Shown: positions 47,379 to 57,626 of the stretch, one piece after another
Position numbering within the stretch: position 1 is the stretch's first letter
Layout: each line of letters begins with the position of its first letter
Assembly (NCBI GenBank): GCA_038993745.2
Contig: CP160629.1
Location: forward strand, 1,426,001 to 1,490,000
Source of the DNA: Aliivibrio fischeri
GTDB taxonomy: Bacteria; Pseudomonadota; Gammaproteobacteria; Enterobacterales; Vibrionaceae
Direction of reading: 5' to 3'
DNA length: 64,000 nt
Translations under genes and position numbers: made by a program
The notes under the pieces: model-generated
What the model saw: only the letters and a program-made list of their open reading frames with translations
The model's database searches: none
What the model was told of the DNA's origin: nothing

Positions 47379-47393
47379 TAGTAAGTAAGACAT

Positions 47394-47431
47394 AAAAAGC
47401 CACTTGTGAGTAATCATAAGTGGCTTTTTTC
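47394..47431 (+). terminator. Terminator after nupC
   Basis: Stem AAAAGCCACTT / AAGTGGCTTTT followed by T residues; usable from both strands for the convergent gene. Confidence 0.9.
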
Positions 47432-47448
47432 GTTAATGAAGAACGTAA

Positions 47449-47739
47449 TTACAGCTTAGTCATTCGATTTAGAACAAATGAGTCAATAGCTCCATCAACT
47501 GTTTTTACGTACTCAGCAATATGAGCAGTGTTTAAATGATCTTGTAAATGCGCTTCGCTTTCCCATTGTTCATGAAATACAAATACATTTGGATTCTCAT
47601 TATCTTGGTGAAGATCATACTGAATACACCCTACTTCTTTACGTGTAGGCTCCAGTAACTTAAGCATTGCTTCTTTTACAAATTCAGCATTACCATTTTT
47701 TGCTTCAATTCTTGCAACAATCGTTAATATCTTAGTCAT
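47449..47739 (-). CDS. Antibiotic biosynthesis monooxygenase-like protein
   Basis: 96 residues of the ABM fold: ferredoxin-like with conserved VFHEQWESEAHLQDHL. Small dimeric quinol or heme-type monooxygenases have this form. The substrate is unknown. It stands alone between nupC and the Qnr gene. Confidence 0.85.
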   Translation of the reverse strand: MTKILTIVARIEAKNGNAEFVKEAMLKLLEPTRKEVGCIQYDLHQDNENPNVFVFHEQWESEAHLQDHLNTAHIAEYVKTVDGAIDSFVLNRMTKL

Positions 47740-47791
47740 TGTATAAATTCATTCTATTTAAAAAGCTTTGAATAACTATTAAAACACGTCT

Positions 47792-48448
47792 TTATTCAGG
47801 AAGTACAATCAATCCTAACGGTTCTAACAATTGCTCTTGTTGCCATCCACAAATTTTCACACCAGTTAAGTCAATACGACGAGGATCTAAGCCTTCTAAT
47901 TCACAATGGCATAAATCACTCTCTTGAAACTTAAACTGTTCCCATGCATCTTCTGAGAAAGAGCCTCGACTTAAGTCTGAACCTTTAAAGGACGCCCCTT
48001 GTAAATTCGCCCCATTCCATTTATTTTCGAACAAATCACACTTTTCAATGCATAAGCGTTCAAGATTTGCATACGATAAATTACAACCCGTAATGTAAGC
48101 GGAACAAAAGTACATTTGATGATTAATTTGATTTGAAAAACTCGCTTGAGAAAAATTAGCGCCTTTCAAATCACACTCTCTAAACTCAATTCCAAATGCA
48201 TTTGCGCCTTTAAAATTTGCCATTGCTATCTTACAACTCTTAAATGACGAATCTCGTAAGTCTGCATACTCAAAGTGGCATCCTTCAATTGCTCCTTGCT
48301 CAATGAAACTGCAATCAACAAACTGAGCATCTCTTAAATTTGCTCGAGAAAAATTACATAGGTAAAACTTACACCCTTCATAATATGCGTTACTCAGATC
48401 TTGATGTGAGAAATTAACACCATCAAATGTTTCATTATAAATAGCCAT
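47792..48448 (-). CDS. qnr: Qnr-type pentapeptide repeat protein
   Basis: 218 residues, the length of Qnr. Pentapeptide repeats of A(D/N)LXX type run along nearly the whole length (NFSRANLRDAQFVDCSF and so on), with a break near residue 115 (INHQMYF) as for the Qnr loop. Qnr proteins mimic DNA and shield gyrase and topoisomerase IV from quinolones. Chromosomal copies are common in Vibrionaceae. Activity here is predicted only. Confidence 0.85.
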   Translation of the reverse strand: MAIYNETFDGVNFSHQDLSNAYYEGCKFYLCNFSRANLRDAQFVDCSFIEQGAIEGCHFEYADLRDSSFKSCKIAMANFKGANAFGIEFRECDLKGANFSQASFSNQINHQMYFCSAYITGCNLSYANLERLCIEKCDLFENKWNGANLQGASFKGSDLSRGSFSEDAWEQFKFQESDLCHCELEGLDPRRIDLTGVKICGWQQEQLLEPLGLIVLPE

Positions 48449-48676
48449 AGATACTCCTTAAGGTTATTAAGAAGAAGACTACCAGTAACCATGATAAACT
48501 CAACAAAAACAAAACCTTAAATATCAACAACTTAAAAGTACGAGTTTTGGGCTCTAAAACGAACCATATCCAATGCTAATCAACGATTATGTTTATAAAC
48601 ATACGCCAAGACTAAAAAAATAATTTCACAAGTTAGCGACGCATATAGCGCATTGATACATAGTTTTTTGCTCATA

Positions 48677-49051
48677 CTAAGAACACACAAACATTTTACT
48701 CTTTGCTCTTACAAACGCTGAAACTTGAATACTACGTGGTAAATTAAGCTTCATGACGTTCTCACAGCATTTCATTAGAACTTCTGTCGCTTTCTCTTCC
48801 CATTCATGTTCAGTCTCTAATGAGTGAAGAGATACGCAAGGCTCTGTCTTTGAGCTTGGCTGAAAAGTAGTAAAAGATTTATTAAAAATAACATCTTCAC
48901 ACGCTCTTGCCTGAGATTCAGAAACAAGTTTTTTTCTTAAAATTGTCTGCGCAGAGTTACTTAATGTAATCGTACAAATAAAGTCACGCTCATTAAAATA
49001 GAGATCAATCGCTCTATTTAACTGATGTAATGCAATAGTCACACTGTCCAT
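48677..49051 (-). CDS. Hypothetical protein
   Basis: 124 residues with a strong AAGGAGG ribosome binding site before the ATG. Mostly helical, five cysteines, no signal peptide or membrane span. No family recognised. It lies alone between the Qnr gene and an acetyltransferase gene. Confidence 0.65.
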   Translation of the reverse strand: MDSVTIALHQLNRAIDLYFNERDFICTITLSNSAQTILRKKLVSESQARACEDVIFNKSFTTFQPSSKTEPCVSLHSLETEHEWEEKATEVLMKCCENVMKLNLPRSIQVSAFVRAKSKMFVCS

Positions 49052-49175
49052 AGTTACCTCCTTGTGGTTATAGATATATTCTAGGAAATTTTTTTAAAAC
49101 AATGTGCCGTTGTGATCACTAATAAATGATATTGTTCACAAATTATTCAATTGTGTGTTTTATTGATAATAATAA

Positions 49176-49775
49176 TTATGTTAGACCTGCCCACATTTCA
49201 TCAAGTTCATCGTCAGATGGCATATCTGAATGAGTAATCGTCTTAATCACTCGACAAGGATTACCGACAGCGACACAGTCTGGTGGAATATCTTTTGTCA
49301 CTACACTTCCAGCACCAATCACACTTCGATCACCGATTGTCACACCATCCAATATAACGGCGTTAGCACCAATCCAAACGTTATCTCCAATCTTAATAGG
49401 GTTAGCTGAAGCAATTGGTAATACTCGCTCCGCTAGATCAAAAGGATGCCCTGCTGTACTGATCACAACATTTGGGCCAACTTGAACATGTGCTCCAATA
49501 AAAACAGGAGCAAGATCTAAGATCTTAACTCCTGAATTTAAAAATCCACCACACTCAAAATGTATGTTCTTTCCCATATCGCAATAAAATGGAGGTACGA
49601 TAGCCACTCCCTTGTATTGACCAAGGATAGATTGCAATACATCGGATCTTAACTGATGTTCTGATGGTCGGGAGTGGTTAAAGTCATACAGTTGCTCTTT
49701 TACTTCATCCTGAAATGCGCACAGTTCTTTATTTATGGGAATTTGAACTGAAAAATCCGACAATTTATGACTCAT
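49176..49775 (-). CDS. Maltose/galactoside-type O-acetyltransferase
   Basis: 199 residues from the ATG at 49775 (GGAG upstream). Left-handed beta-helix hexapeptide repeats (VWIGANAVILDGVTIGDRSV) with a conserved His in STAGHPF. Acetylates a sugar; the substrate cannot be told. It resembles the gene at 59896-60441. Confidence 0.86.
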   Translation of the reverse strand: MSHKLSDFSVQIPINKELCAFQDEVKEQLYDFNHSRPSEHQLRSDVLQSILGQYKGVAIVPPFYCDMGKNIHFECGGFLNSGVKILDLAPVFIGAHVQVGPNVVISTAGHPFDLAERVLPIASANPIKIGDNVWIGANAVILDGVTIGDRSVIGAGSVVTKDIPPDCVAVGNPCRVIKTITHSDMPSDDELDEMWAGLT

Positions 49776-49805
49776 AACCACTCCTTAGTTAATCTTACTC
49801 CCTAC

Positions 49806-50234
49806 TTATTGAGCTACTTGTTTTACCTCATTAATAGGGAATGCTTTATCATAAGCTAAATTATAAACATACGCATAAAACAGATAGAAAACCACGAGAC
49901 CGATATCAAGAATAAAAGCTTCCAAGATACTAATATTTAAGAACCACGCTATAGCAGGAATAGTCAGAATCAATAACCCGCCTTCAAACCCTAAGCTATG
50001 AACAACACGGTTTAATGTTGATTTTACTGTGCTGCCTGTTTTTCTCAGCATGTACTTATCAAATAAGATGTTATAAACATAATTCCACCCAGTTGCGACA
50101 AGTGAAAATACAACACCCATAATACCAACATGGCCCATTTCAAAGCCAAATTGACTTAAAACACCGACAATAAGAATAAGACCAATTAACTCAAACATAA
50201 TAGCGTGACGAATTCGGTCAAAACGACTTCTCAT
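49806..50234 (-). CDS. PACE-family efflux transporter
   Basis: 142 residues from the ATG at 50234 (MRSRFDRIRHAIMFE), where PACE proteins begin. Four membrane segments in two bacterial transmembrane pairs with conserved acidic residues in the first. The family exports biocides such as chlorhexidine in other bacteria. The longer frame to 50267 lacks support. Confidence 0.85.
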   Translation of the reverse strand: MRSRFDRIRHAIMFELIGLILIVGVLSQFGFEMGHVGIMGVVFSLVATGWNYVYNILFDKYMLRKTGSTVKSTLNRVVHSLGFEGGLLILTIPAIAWFLNISILEAFILDIGLVVFYLFYAYVYNLAYDKAFPINEVKQVAQ

Positions 50235-50319
50235 AATAAAAACTCCAAAGGTTAATGTTGGCGTCATTATATAAAGAAAAATAGAGAGTAAAAGTTAGAA
50301 GCTATCCGCTTTTCGTATA

Positions 50320-50862
50320 CTAATTTTTAGTATGATTAAAAATATACTCATAAAACACAACCATAGAATCCATTTCTTCTTTGACAACAAATCCTACTTT
50401 TTCTAGTAGTTTAGCAGAGGCAATATTATCTTTATCAACACCACCAACAAGTCTCTCTATAGATGGGTGTTGGTACAGGTAATCTAAGAGACCACTGAGT
50501 AATTCTGAGCCATAGCCTTTATGCCAATACTCGTCACCTAATAAGTACCCTAAATGAACTTCCTCGCTATCTGCTCCCGATAAAAATAAAAAGCCAATAA
50601 TATCCTTAGTATTCTTAACCGATACCGTAAATAGCTGACTTTCATTCGACATTTTCTTCAGCCATATTTCCGCTTCTTTTATCGTTTCTATATCGTGGAA
50701 ATAAGGAGGCAACCCTCGGGTAACTTGAGGTGTTAGTAACGCAACAATCTTATTCAATACGACTTGGCTTCCTTGCTCGTTTACTATCACAGAATCTATA
50801 TGTTCAATGACAAGGCGTGTCGTTTTATAACTCAGTTCAGCCAATTGATCTTGATGGTGCAT
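50320..50862 (-). CDS. GNAT N-acetyltransferase
   Basis: 180 residues with the RimJ/RimL-like acetyl-CoA fold: GYLLGDEYWHKGYGSELLSGLLDYL and SAKLLEKVGF motifs. Substrate unknown. Confidence 0.85.
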   Translation of the reverse strand: MHHQDQLAELSYKTTRLVIEHIDSVIVNEQGSQVVLNKIVALLTPQVTRGLPPYFHDIETIKEAEIWLKKMSNESQLFTVSVKNTKDIIGFLFLSGADSEEVHLGYLLGDEYWHKGYGSELLSGLLDYLYQHPSIERLVGGVDKDNIASAKLLEKVGFVVKEEMDSMVVFYEYIFNHTKN

Positions 50863-50886
50863 ACCTATAATTATTCCTATCGTTAG

Positions 50887-52808
50887 TTAAATCGAATTCG
50901 TCAATTCGGAAGGTCTTAAGAAGTCACCTTCTAGTTTTAAGATTTCTCGATAATACATTTCAAACATAAAAATATTCTTTACGTATACTCGAGTCTCTTT
51001 AAAAGAAATTGACTCTATATAACCAAATATATCAATCTCTTTACTTGCCGCTCTTCGCCATACCATCACCATTGTTGGTCCTGCATTGTAAGCAGAAAAT
51101 GCGTAAGCTCTATTGTTCTTATAGCGAGCAAGCAAATGACTTAAATAACGACTACCTACGGCAACATTTTTGTCTAAATCAAACAGGTCACTCGAATGTC
51201 GATAATTTAAATTATACTTCTGTGCCATAAATGCAGCAGTACTTGGTAACACTTGCATCAATCCACGTGCACCAACAGGTGATTTAGTGGTTAGTTCTAA
51301 ACCACTTTCTTGTCTTGAAAGGGCTAATAATGTCACAGGATCCACATTATATTTAGTGCCATAGCGTGTAAATTCTTTCCAATAGCGAACAGGGAAACGC
51401 AGATAAATATAATCCCATAACTCCCACGAATGGTGGCTTCATGCGTAAATAAATGCCAATGCTTCTTTTTAGCATAACAAGCTAAAACCGCACTCTTTGC
51501 TTGATTCTCTTTTGCGACTACATGACGCCAATGTTTTCTTGCAGGGTACGTTTTACCTAATGCGAGTAATTCCTCTACACGATCAATATCATCTTGATAT
51601 GGTTCTAGTTGTTCTTTATTACACTCAACACGAGCAATAGGGAATCGAGGTTCTCTTTTTAGTGCAATAGATGCCGCAATACTATAAAAGTACCTATTAC
51701 CAGCGATACGCTTTAAGCGTGTTTCACCAGACTCGGTATCTCCTAGCTTCATCTCACTACGAGCTAACCAATACTGCCATCGATATGATGCTTGTTCTTC
51801 GCTGGTGAGCTTATTAATCCAAAATATAATTTCGTTCCATTGTGTTTTTCTAATCGCCAATCGAATTCGTTGCTCTAGAACGACACTATCGCTTGAGCGT
51901 TCAAAAACATCGTCTCTCCATTGGATTATTTCAGGATCTTTTGTATCCAGTAATCTAACGGCCAGAAACTCAAGTGTTGCTTGAAGTTCATTAACTTCAA
52001 ATGAAAAATGACTCTGTACAAAGTCCACCTTTTCATAAGCGGAATTTATATTATGTTTTGCCAAATGTTTTAGCGCTGTTTGAGCATAATTACGATTAAA
52101 TTGCGTGTCCTCTTTGGTTTCAAAAACCACGGTAAACTTTTCAGGCTGACGATACAATCGAAGCATTTCCGTTAAAGTGTCTTTGCTATCAACCGTAGAG
52201 GCTAATTTTCGCAAATAGGTAATCAATCTAGGGTTCTTTGCATCAACAGCGTATAACGCACGCTCAAGTATCATGTTATCGGTTCGTTCACCGGCCTTAT
52301 CCCAATATGAAAAAAGGGAATTACAAGCGCTAGAGACACTCTCACCATCTAACCAGAGTCGCTTTGCCCCATCAAAGGCGGTGTCCAATTCATTCTCATA
52401 ATAAAAAGCAGTGTAATACCAACATTGGTAATCTTGATCACGAGGTAACTCTGTTTGATAAGCAATTAAATATGGCCAATTTTTGGTAGCAATCAACGCA
52501 TTAAGGTAGTCAGCACGAATGGAAACGGAGAATGGATAATCAGCAAACTCTTTTGAAAACTGATTTACTTCTTCTGGTGTTTTATTTTTTAAATCAAAAA
52601 GAAAGGCACGATAATCAGCATACCCAGATAATGGGTAATTATCTAAATCTCCACGCTTCTTATGATAAACAGAAATGTCTTTTTTATTAAACCCTTGTTG
52701 AATCGCATCATAAGCGTAACGATCAAGCCATAACTCTGAAATCGCAAAAGCACTGTTTGAAACACACCCGAGTATTAACCCGACAAATCCTTTTTTCATT
52801 AGTCGCAT
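50887..52808 (-). pseudogene. slt: Soluble lytic transglycosylase Slt, frameshifted
   Basis: A periplasmic lytic transglycosylase of about 640 residues. The first frame carries a signal peptide (cut after AFA, from the ATG at 52808 with AAAGGAT upstream) and the superhelical domain. The second frame, ending at 50887, holds the catalytic SLT domain with catalytic Glu in SRQESGLEL and the GARGLMQVLPST motif. Near 51421-51425 one base seems missing in a G run; the correct frame continues GELWDYIYLRFPV. If real, the enzyme loses its active site. Confidence 0.88.
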
Positions 52809-53088
52809 CAATCATCCTTTTTCTGCATTTAATGAGTGTGGTATAGAATGTTTAAAACGTCCATATAACGTAAAAAAATCACACAAATTCGACTATGCAT
52901 ACTTTGTTTTTTTGATACAAGAATAAAAAGAATCATTTATGAGAAACTAATAGTTAAAAGACTCAATTACATCGCAACATTATGAACGTCGCATTTATTC
53001 CTTTTCATCGCACAAGCTTTTCTTCCTTTTTTGTTTTCTTTCCCTCCTTTACTAGACTGCTATTCTCATTAACTAAAAGGAATTAATT

Positions 53089-54420
53089 ATGTACAAACCA
53101 AGAGGCTCTTTAGTCACAGCTTGTCTTACTTTACTCATATCTACATCAGTTGTTGCGAGTAATACACTACTGAAAAAAGATAACGTGCCTCCATCTGATA
53201 TGCCACCAATTCAAATTAAACATACACCCATGTTTATTAGCCTAGGCTTTGATGATAATGTCGAAAAAGATGGCCTAGAGTGGGTTATTAAGGAATTGAA
53301 AAAGAACAAAAACCCAGATGGTAATGACCGCTTCGCTAACCTTCCCTTATCTGCTTCATTTTTTATGCATTGTGCTCCAGCACGTGAAAATACAGAAATA
53401 AAAGAGTTATGGCGTCAATTAGTTACGGATAATCATGATATTGGCAATCACACAGAAACACATCCTGACGATAAAGTGAATTATAATCCTTTAACATCAT
53501 GGATGACTCCAGAGCAATGGCACACAGAAGTTGCTGATTGTAATAAACTACTGATGTCAGCATCGGACAATGGTGGTCTAGGTATTGAACATGTTTCAGG
53601 TTTTCGTGCCCCTTACATGACATACAATGACAACACACTCAATGCATTAATTGAAAATAACATTGTTTATGATGTTAGCTTTCCTGCGGGAATTACACCT
53701 GAGCAAAATGGTCAAAACAACTACTGGCCATATACCCTAGATAATGGAAGCCCATCTCATAATGCAGCAGTCAGTGGTTGGTGGAAACCTGCTATAAATA
53801 ACTATCCCGGTTTATGGGAGATCCCCCTTCACACCTTAATTGTTCCGCCTGATGAACTATTAGAACAATATGAATTAAACTATTCTCTTAGAGATAAAAT
53901 AGCGAGTCGTATTAGTTATTTCGATCCAATTTCTGGTAAAGGTGACAATTTTGATTGGAATTTATATTCAACACCTAATTGGGGAGCGGCCGGCCTTAAT
54001 GAAAATGATGTTGTTGCCATTTATAAATATAACTTAGATTTAAGAATGCAAGGGAATCGAGCTCCACTTGTCCTTGGATTACATTCTGCATTCTATGGTT
54101 ATATTGGTGGTGAAGAACATATTGGCATGCCAGAAAGTAATGTCGATACACGTAGAAATGTTTTAAAACGTTTTATTAAATACGCTTTATCTAAACCTGA
54201 AGTAAGATTTGTAAACCATAAACAAATTATTGACTGGATGCGTACACCTGAACCTCTAACATTATGTCCACAGGAAGAATGGAAACCTCACCAAGTGTAT
54301 ATCAAAGGCGAAACCGTCAATTTCCAAGGCAAGATGTGGCAAGCGCAATGGTGGACTCAATTACAACAGCCAGGTCTGACTGAAAGCTCTCCATGGAAAA
54401 AAGTCACTTCTTGTACATAA
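53089..54420 (+). CDS. Secreted chitooligosaccharide deacetylase with CBM5/12
   Basis: 443 residues: signal peptide (to about residue 23), a polysaccharide deacetylase (NodB) domain with Asp55-Asp56 in SLGFDDN and metal ligands His121 and His125 in HTETH, and a C-terminal chitin-binding domain with WKPHQVYIKGETVNFQGKMW. This layout is that of the chitin oligosaccharide deacetylases of vibrios (VC1280 type). It deacetylates di-N-acetylchitobiose, whose product signals and feeds chitin metabolism. Confidence 0.9.
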   Translation: MYKPRGSLVTACLTLLISTSVVASNTLLKKDNVPPSDMPPIQIKHTPMFISLGFDDNVEKDGLEWVIKELKKNKNPDGNDRFANLPLSASFFMHCAPARENTEIKELWRQLVTDNHDIGNHTETHPDDKVNYNPLTSWMTPEQWHTEVADCNKLLMSASDNGGLGIEHVSGFRAPYMTYNDNTLNALIENNIVYDVSFPAGITPEQNGQNNYWPYTLDNGSPSHNAAVSGWWKPAINNYPGLWEIPLHTLIVPPDELLEQYELNYSLRDKIASRISYFDPISGKGDNFDWNLYSTPNWGAAGLNENDVVAIYKYNLDLRMQGNRAPLVLGLHSAFYGYIGGEEHIGMPESNVDTRRNVLKRFIKYALSKPEVRFVNHKQIIDWMRTPEPLTLCPQEEWKPHQVYIKGETVNFQGKMWQAQWWTQLQQPGLTESSPWKKVTSCT

Positions 54421-54433
54421 CAAATACCAACGC

Positions 54434-54459
54434 CCCCTTTCTATTAGTAAAGGGGGTTC
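54434..54459. terminator. Bidirectional hairpin
   Basis: Stem CCCCCTTT / AAAGGGGG between convergent genes, with few T on either side, so strength is moderate. Confidence 0.55.
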
Positions 54460-54469
54460 ATTATCAAGG

Positions 54470-55018
54470 TTACACCCCTAGCGGATTAGGAAATTGCACT
54501 ACTTTAATGTCATAAGTTTTTGGTTTATACGTCTTACTGCCTTCCATTACATAAACTATTTCTACTTCACATTCCAAAACAGACTTAATGTTGGACAAAC
54601 AAATAAGTTCAGCTTCAGATAAGTGTTTTCCAGCCTTTTGTACTTTCACAAATAGCAAAGAACCATCAGGCTTAAATAAAAACAATTCAGGCTCACCAGC
54701 GGTTAATCCTGTTCTTATTCCTTTTAATAAAGAAAGCTTCACAGGACAAATATACTGGGAAAGTAACACTCGGCCTGCATCATACAGAGAGTTCGACGTT
54801 GCAGAGTTACCTAAAGCATAAAACGCAGTCCCATACCATCCATTATCTAAATAATGTGTTAACGCATAGCACTCATGAAAATATTTATTAAAGTAGCTTT
54901 TACAGTCAACAAGTTCTGTTAAATCAATAGGTAACCAATCTTTATTTCCTTTCTGCCACTCTTTTAATACCTGCTCTGGATACGTAATCACTTTTTCTTG
55001 TATCGTATAAATCATCAT
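54470..55018 (-). CDS. VRR-NUC-like protein with altered active site
   Basis: 182 residues. The C-terminal half resembles the VRR-NUC nuclease fold (GEPELFLFKPDGSLLFV), but where the family has E-V-K the sequence has K-V-Q, so the nuclease may be inactive. Two ATG codons open the frame (55018 and 55015). Function unknown. Confidence 0.5.
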   Translation of the reverse strand: MMIYTIQEKVITYPEQVLKEWQKGNKDWLPIDLTELVDCKSYFNKYFHECYALTHYLDNGWYGTAFYALGNSATSNSLYDAGRVLLSQYICPVKLSLLKGIRTGLTAGEPELFLFKPDGSLLFVKVQKAGKHLSEAELICLSNIKSVLECEVEIVYVMEGSKTYKPKTYDIKVVQFPNPLGV

Positions 55019-55106
55019 AAATCCCTTTTATGAAATACTTAATATACGTACAAAAATATCATGAATTTTTAGCCTGATTTGTGAAGTGTTTTAAAATACA
55101 GCAACT

Positions 55107-56450
55107 TTAATTCTCTATTTCCTGATAATGAGTTTTCACTCGTGCAATCGATATCAACAACTGCACCAATAACAGAATACCCGTTACTCCTAAGCCAATG
55201 CCAATCCCTGCCCATATGCCACTTAATCCAAAGATAGGCATTAAATACCAAGCAGCAGGTAAACCACATACCCAATAACCAATCGCGGTCATTACGGTAG
55301 GTAAAGAGACAATCTTCATTCCTCGTAATAAATTGATTGCCAGCAATTGCCACGCATCAACAACAAAACATAAAGCAACAACCCAAATTACTGAGGTAAG
55401 TAAAGCTGACATATTATTTTCGCCATTATCTAATTGGAATAGATCCGCAATACTCTCTGGCCAAATGATAAAGACAGCAGCAATAAACACACTCATTACC
55501 GTAACCAGTACAAAACTATGCTGTGACGTTTTCTTAATTCCATCCACATTGTTTGCACCAAAATCTCTTCCAACTAAGATTGCAGCAGCTTGCGAGAAAC
55601 CAAAGTTGAAGTTCCAAGTAAAGCTCAAACATTGCAATAGGATTTGGTGCAAAGCTAATGAGGCAATACTAATGGTACCCGCCATTAAAGTACCACCATA
55701 AATCAATCCGTGTTCCAATAAGGCTGCAACAGCAATAGGCAATCCCATAACTAATAGAGGTGTAATCAACTTTATCGAGTACTCTTCTAGATTTAACCAA
55801 GGAGCAAACGGTTTGTATTCTTGTTGTTTAAAGACCCAAAGCCCGTAACCTAGCATCACCATCAATGCAGCAATAGCGGTGCCTAGCCCTAGCCCATACA
55901 ATCCCATGCCAAGCTGAAAAGTAAGTACATAGCTAATAGGAACATTAAGAATAACTGTGATCACAGACATCACCATAATAGAACGAACATTGCCCAATGC
56001 GCTTGTTAAACCACGTAAAACCAACAGTATGAGTGACGGAAACATTGCCCACTTTAAAGCATCAACGTATTCCATCGCCAATGAAATCATTTCCTCTGGT
56101 TGTCCCGCTAAACGCAGCACATTTGGAGCATAAGAAAAGGCAAATAGTAAAATAACGCTCAATATTATTGATAATAAAACCGCCCCCTTTATAGCAAGTC
56201 TAATTTGTTGGTTCCCAAATTCAGGTCTCGCCAATCTTTGCCCATAAGCAATAGCAATCAAATTAGCAACGCAACCGACTGTGCTGCTTGCTACGATAAA
56301 AATAAAAAAGTAAACCGATGCCCCCAAGCCACCACCAGCCAATGCCGAAACACTTAATCGTGACATCATCCAAACATCAGTAAGAACTAATGCCATAGAA
56401 ATCAACTGAGAAACAATAAGAGGAAAAGCGAGCGTAAGAATTTTTTTCAT
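55107..56450 (-). CDS. MATE-family efflux transporter
   Basis: 447 residues, 12 membrane segments in the MATE arrangement of two bundles. It exports cationic drugs or metabolites with Na+ or H+. The start MKKILTLAFPLIVSQL is typical. Divergent from the LysR gene that may regulate it, with about 105 bases between them. Confidence 0.92.
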   Translation of the reverse strand: MKKILTLAFPLIVSQLISMALVLTDVWMMSRLSVSALAGGGLGASVYFFIFIVASSTVGCVANLIAIAYGQRLARPEFGNQQIRLAIKGAVLLSIILSVILLFAFSYAPNVLRLAGQPEEMISLAMEYVDALKWAMFPSLILLVLRGLTSALGNVRSIMVMSVITVILNVPISYVLTFQLGMGLYGLGLGTAIAALMVMLGYGLWVFKQQEYKPFAPWLNLEEYSIKLITPLLVMGLPIAVAALLEHGLIYGGTLMAGTISIASLALHQILLQCLSFTWNFNFGFSQAAAILVGRDFGANNVDGIKKTSQHSFVLVTVMSVFIAAVFIIWPESIADLFQLDNGENNMSALLTSVIWVVALCFVVDAWQLLAINLLRGMKIVSLPTVMTAIGYWVCGLPAAWYLMPIFGLSGIWAGIGIGLGVTGILLLVQLLISIARVKTHYQEIEN

Positions 56451-56555
56451 AGAAAGATAGATTAAATAATTTCACATCACGTTATCGTTTAAAAAAGTAG
56501 TATTCAATTAATTAATTCGTCAGACTGACATTCCAAAAACTCATGCGAGAATCTA

Positions 56556-57512
56556 ATGACACCCTATCCAACATTACCTTACTCACATAACGGCTTTAAA
56601 GCTTTTGAATCTGTTGCAAGGTTGATGAGTTTTACTTCAGCGGCAAATGAGCTTAATGTGACTCAAAGTGCAGTCAGCCGCCAAGTAAAGCAACTTGAAG
56701 ATGATCTCAACGCATCTCTAATCATACGAAAACACCGTTCGATTCAACTGACGACACAAGGTTTAGAACTGTATAAAACGTTACAGGATAACTTTACTTC
56801 CCTCGAATCAGTGATTTCATCTTGGCAAGATCCAAAGCCTAAACGTATTGTTATCAAAGCAGCATTAAGCTTTGCTACCCGCGCTCTCTTACCTAAAATT
56901 AAAGAAATGAATGAGAGATATTCAGATTATGAAATCGTCATCATTCCTTCTTTAGAAGAAGACGAAGCCCTCAATACCACTGATTATGATTTATTGATTT
57001 TCCATACAAGATTAAAGAATCATTACGATAATAAATCTAATTTTTCTCTGTTACGTGAAGAATTTATGGCACCAGTTTGTGCTACCAACATTACAACAAA
57101 AGACACGGTGTTAGATGATGTTCTTCAATTACCAAGGTTGCATCCTACAGTTGATCATCTCGATTGGATTACTTGGCTAAATAATGAAAAATATGTTCCC
57201 CATCAAAAAGTGAGAAACACCAGTTTTCACTCATTAGATCTTGCATTAAGTGCGTGTTTGTCAGGTCAAGGCGCAACCGTAACTGATCTCTTATTGATCT
57301 TACCGGAATTAGAAAGAAACTTTTATTACTGCCCAAGGCACACCACACTTCAACACAGCGCATGGGTATATTATATCCATCAACACACGCATTCTTCAGC
57401 GATTAACGAGCTTATCGAATGGTTACAGCAAGAGGCAAAACGTGAGATTGAATCATTAAAATGTTTAGCTAAGACCCATCATTGGGGAGGAATTATTAAC
57501 CGGATTAATTAG
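56556..57512 (+). CDS. LysR-family regulator, GcvA-like
   Basis: 318 residues with HTH SFTSAANELNVTQSAVSRQVK (about 26-46) and a C-terminal effector domain. Divergent from the MATE gene, hence a candidate regulator of it. Confidence 0.88.
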   Translation: MTPYPTLPYSHNGFKAFESVARLMSFTSAANELNVTQSAVSRQVKQLEDDLNASLIIRKHRSIQLTTQGLELYKTLQDNFTSLESVISSWQDPKPKRIVIKAALSFATRALLPKIKEMNERYSDYEIVIIPSLEEDEALNTTDYDLLIFHTRLKNHYDNKSNFSLLREEFMAPVCATNITTKDTVLDDVLQLPRLHPTVDHLDWITWLNNEKYVPHQKVRNTSFHSLDLALSACLSGQGATVTDLLLILPELERNFYYCPRHTTLQHSAWVYYIHQHTHSSAINELIEWLQQEAKREIESLKCLAKTHHWGGIINRIN

Positions 57513-57626
57513 ATAGATATTTATTGATAAAAAATAAATTTCAGAATACTCTGTAATGCTGCGTTGTTTTTACCGCACTAACTGATCATCAGTTTTAACA
57601 TCGAATTCGATATAAAGGTAAAAAAT

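Noticed and set aside
55069..55353. 94-residue minus-strand open frame
   Set aside because: It lies within the MATE gene in another frame and has no ribosome binding site.
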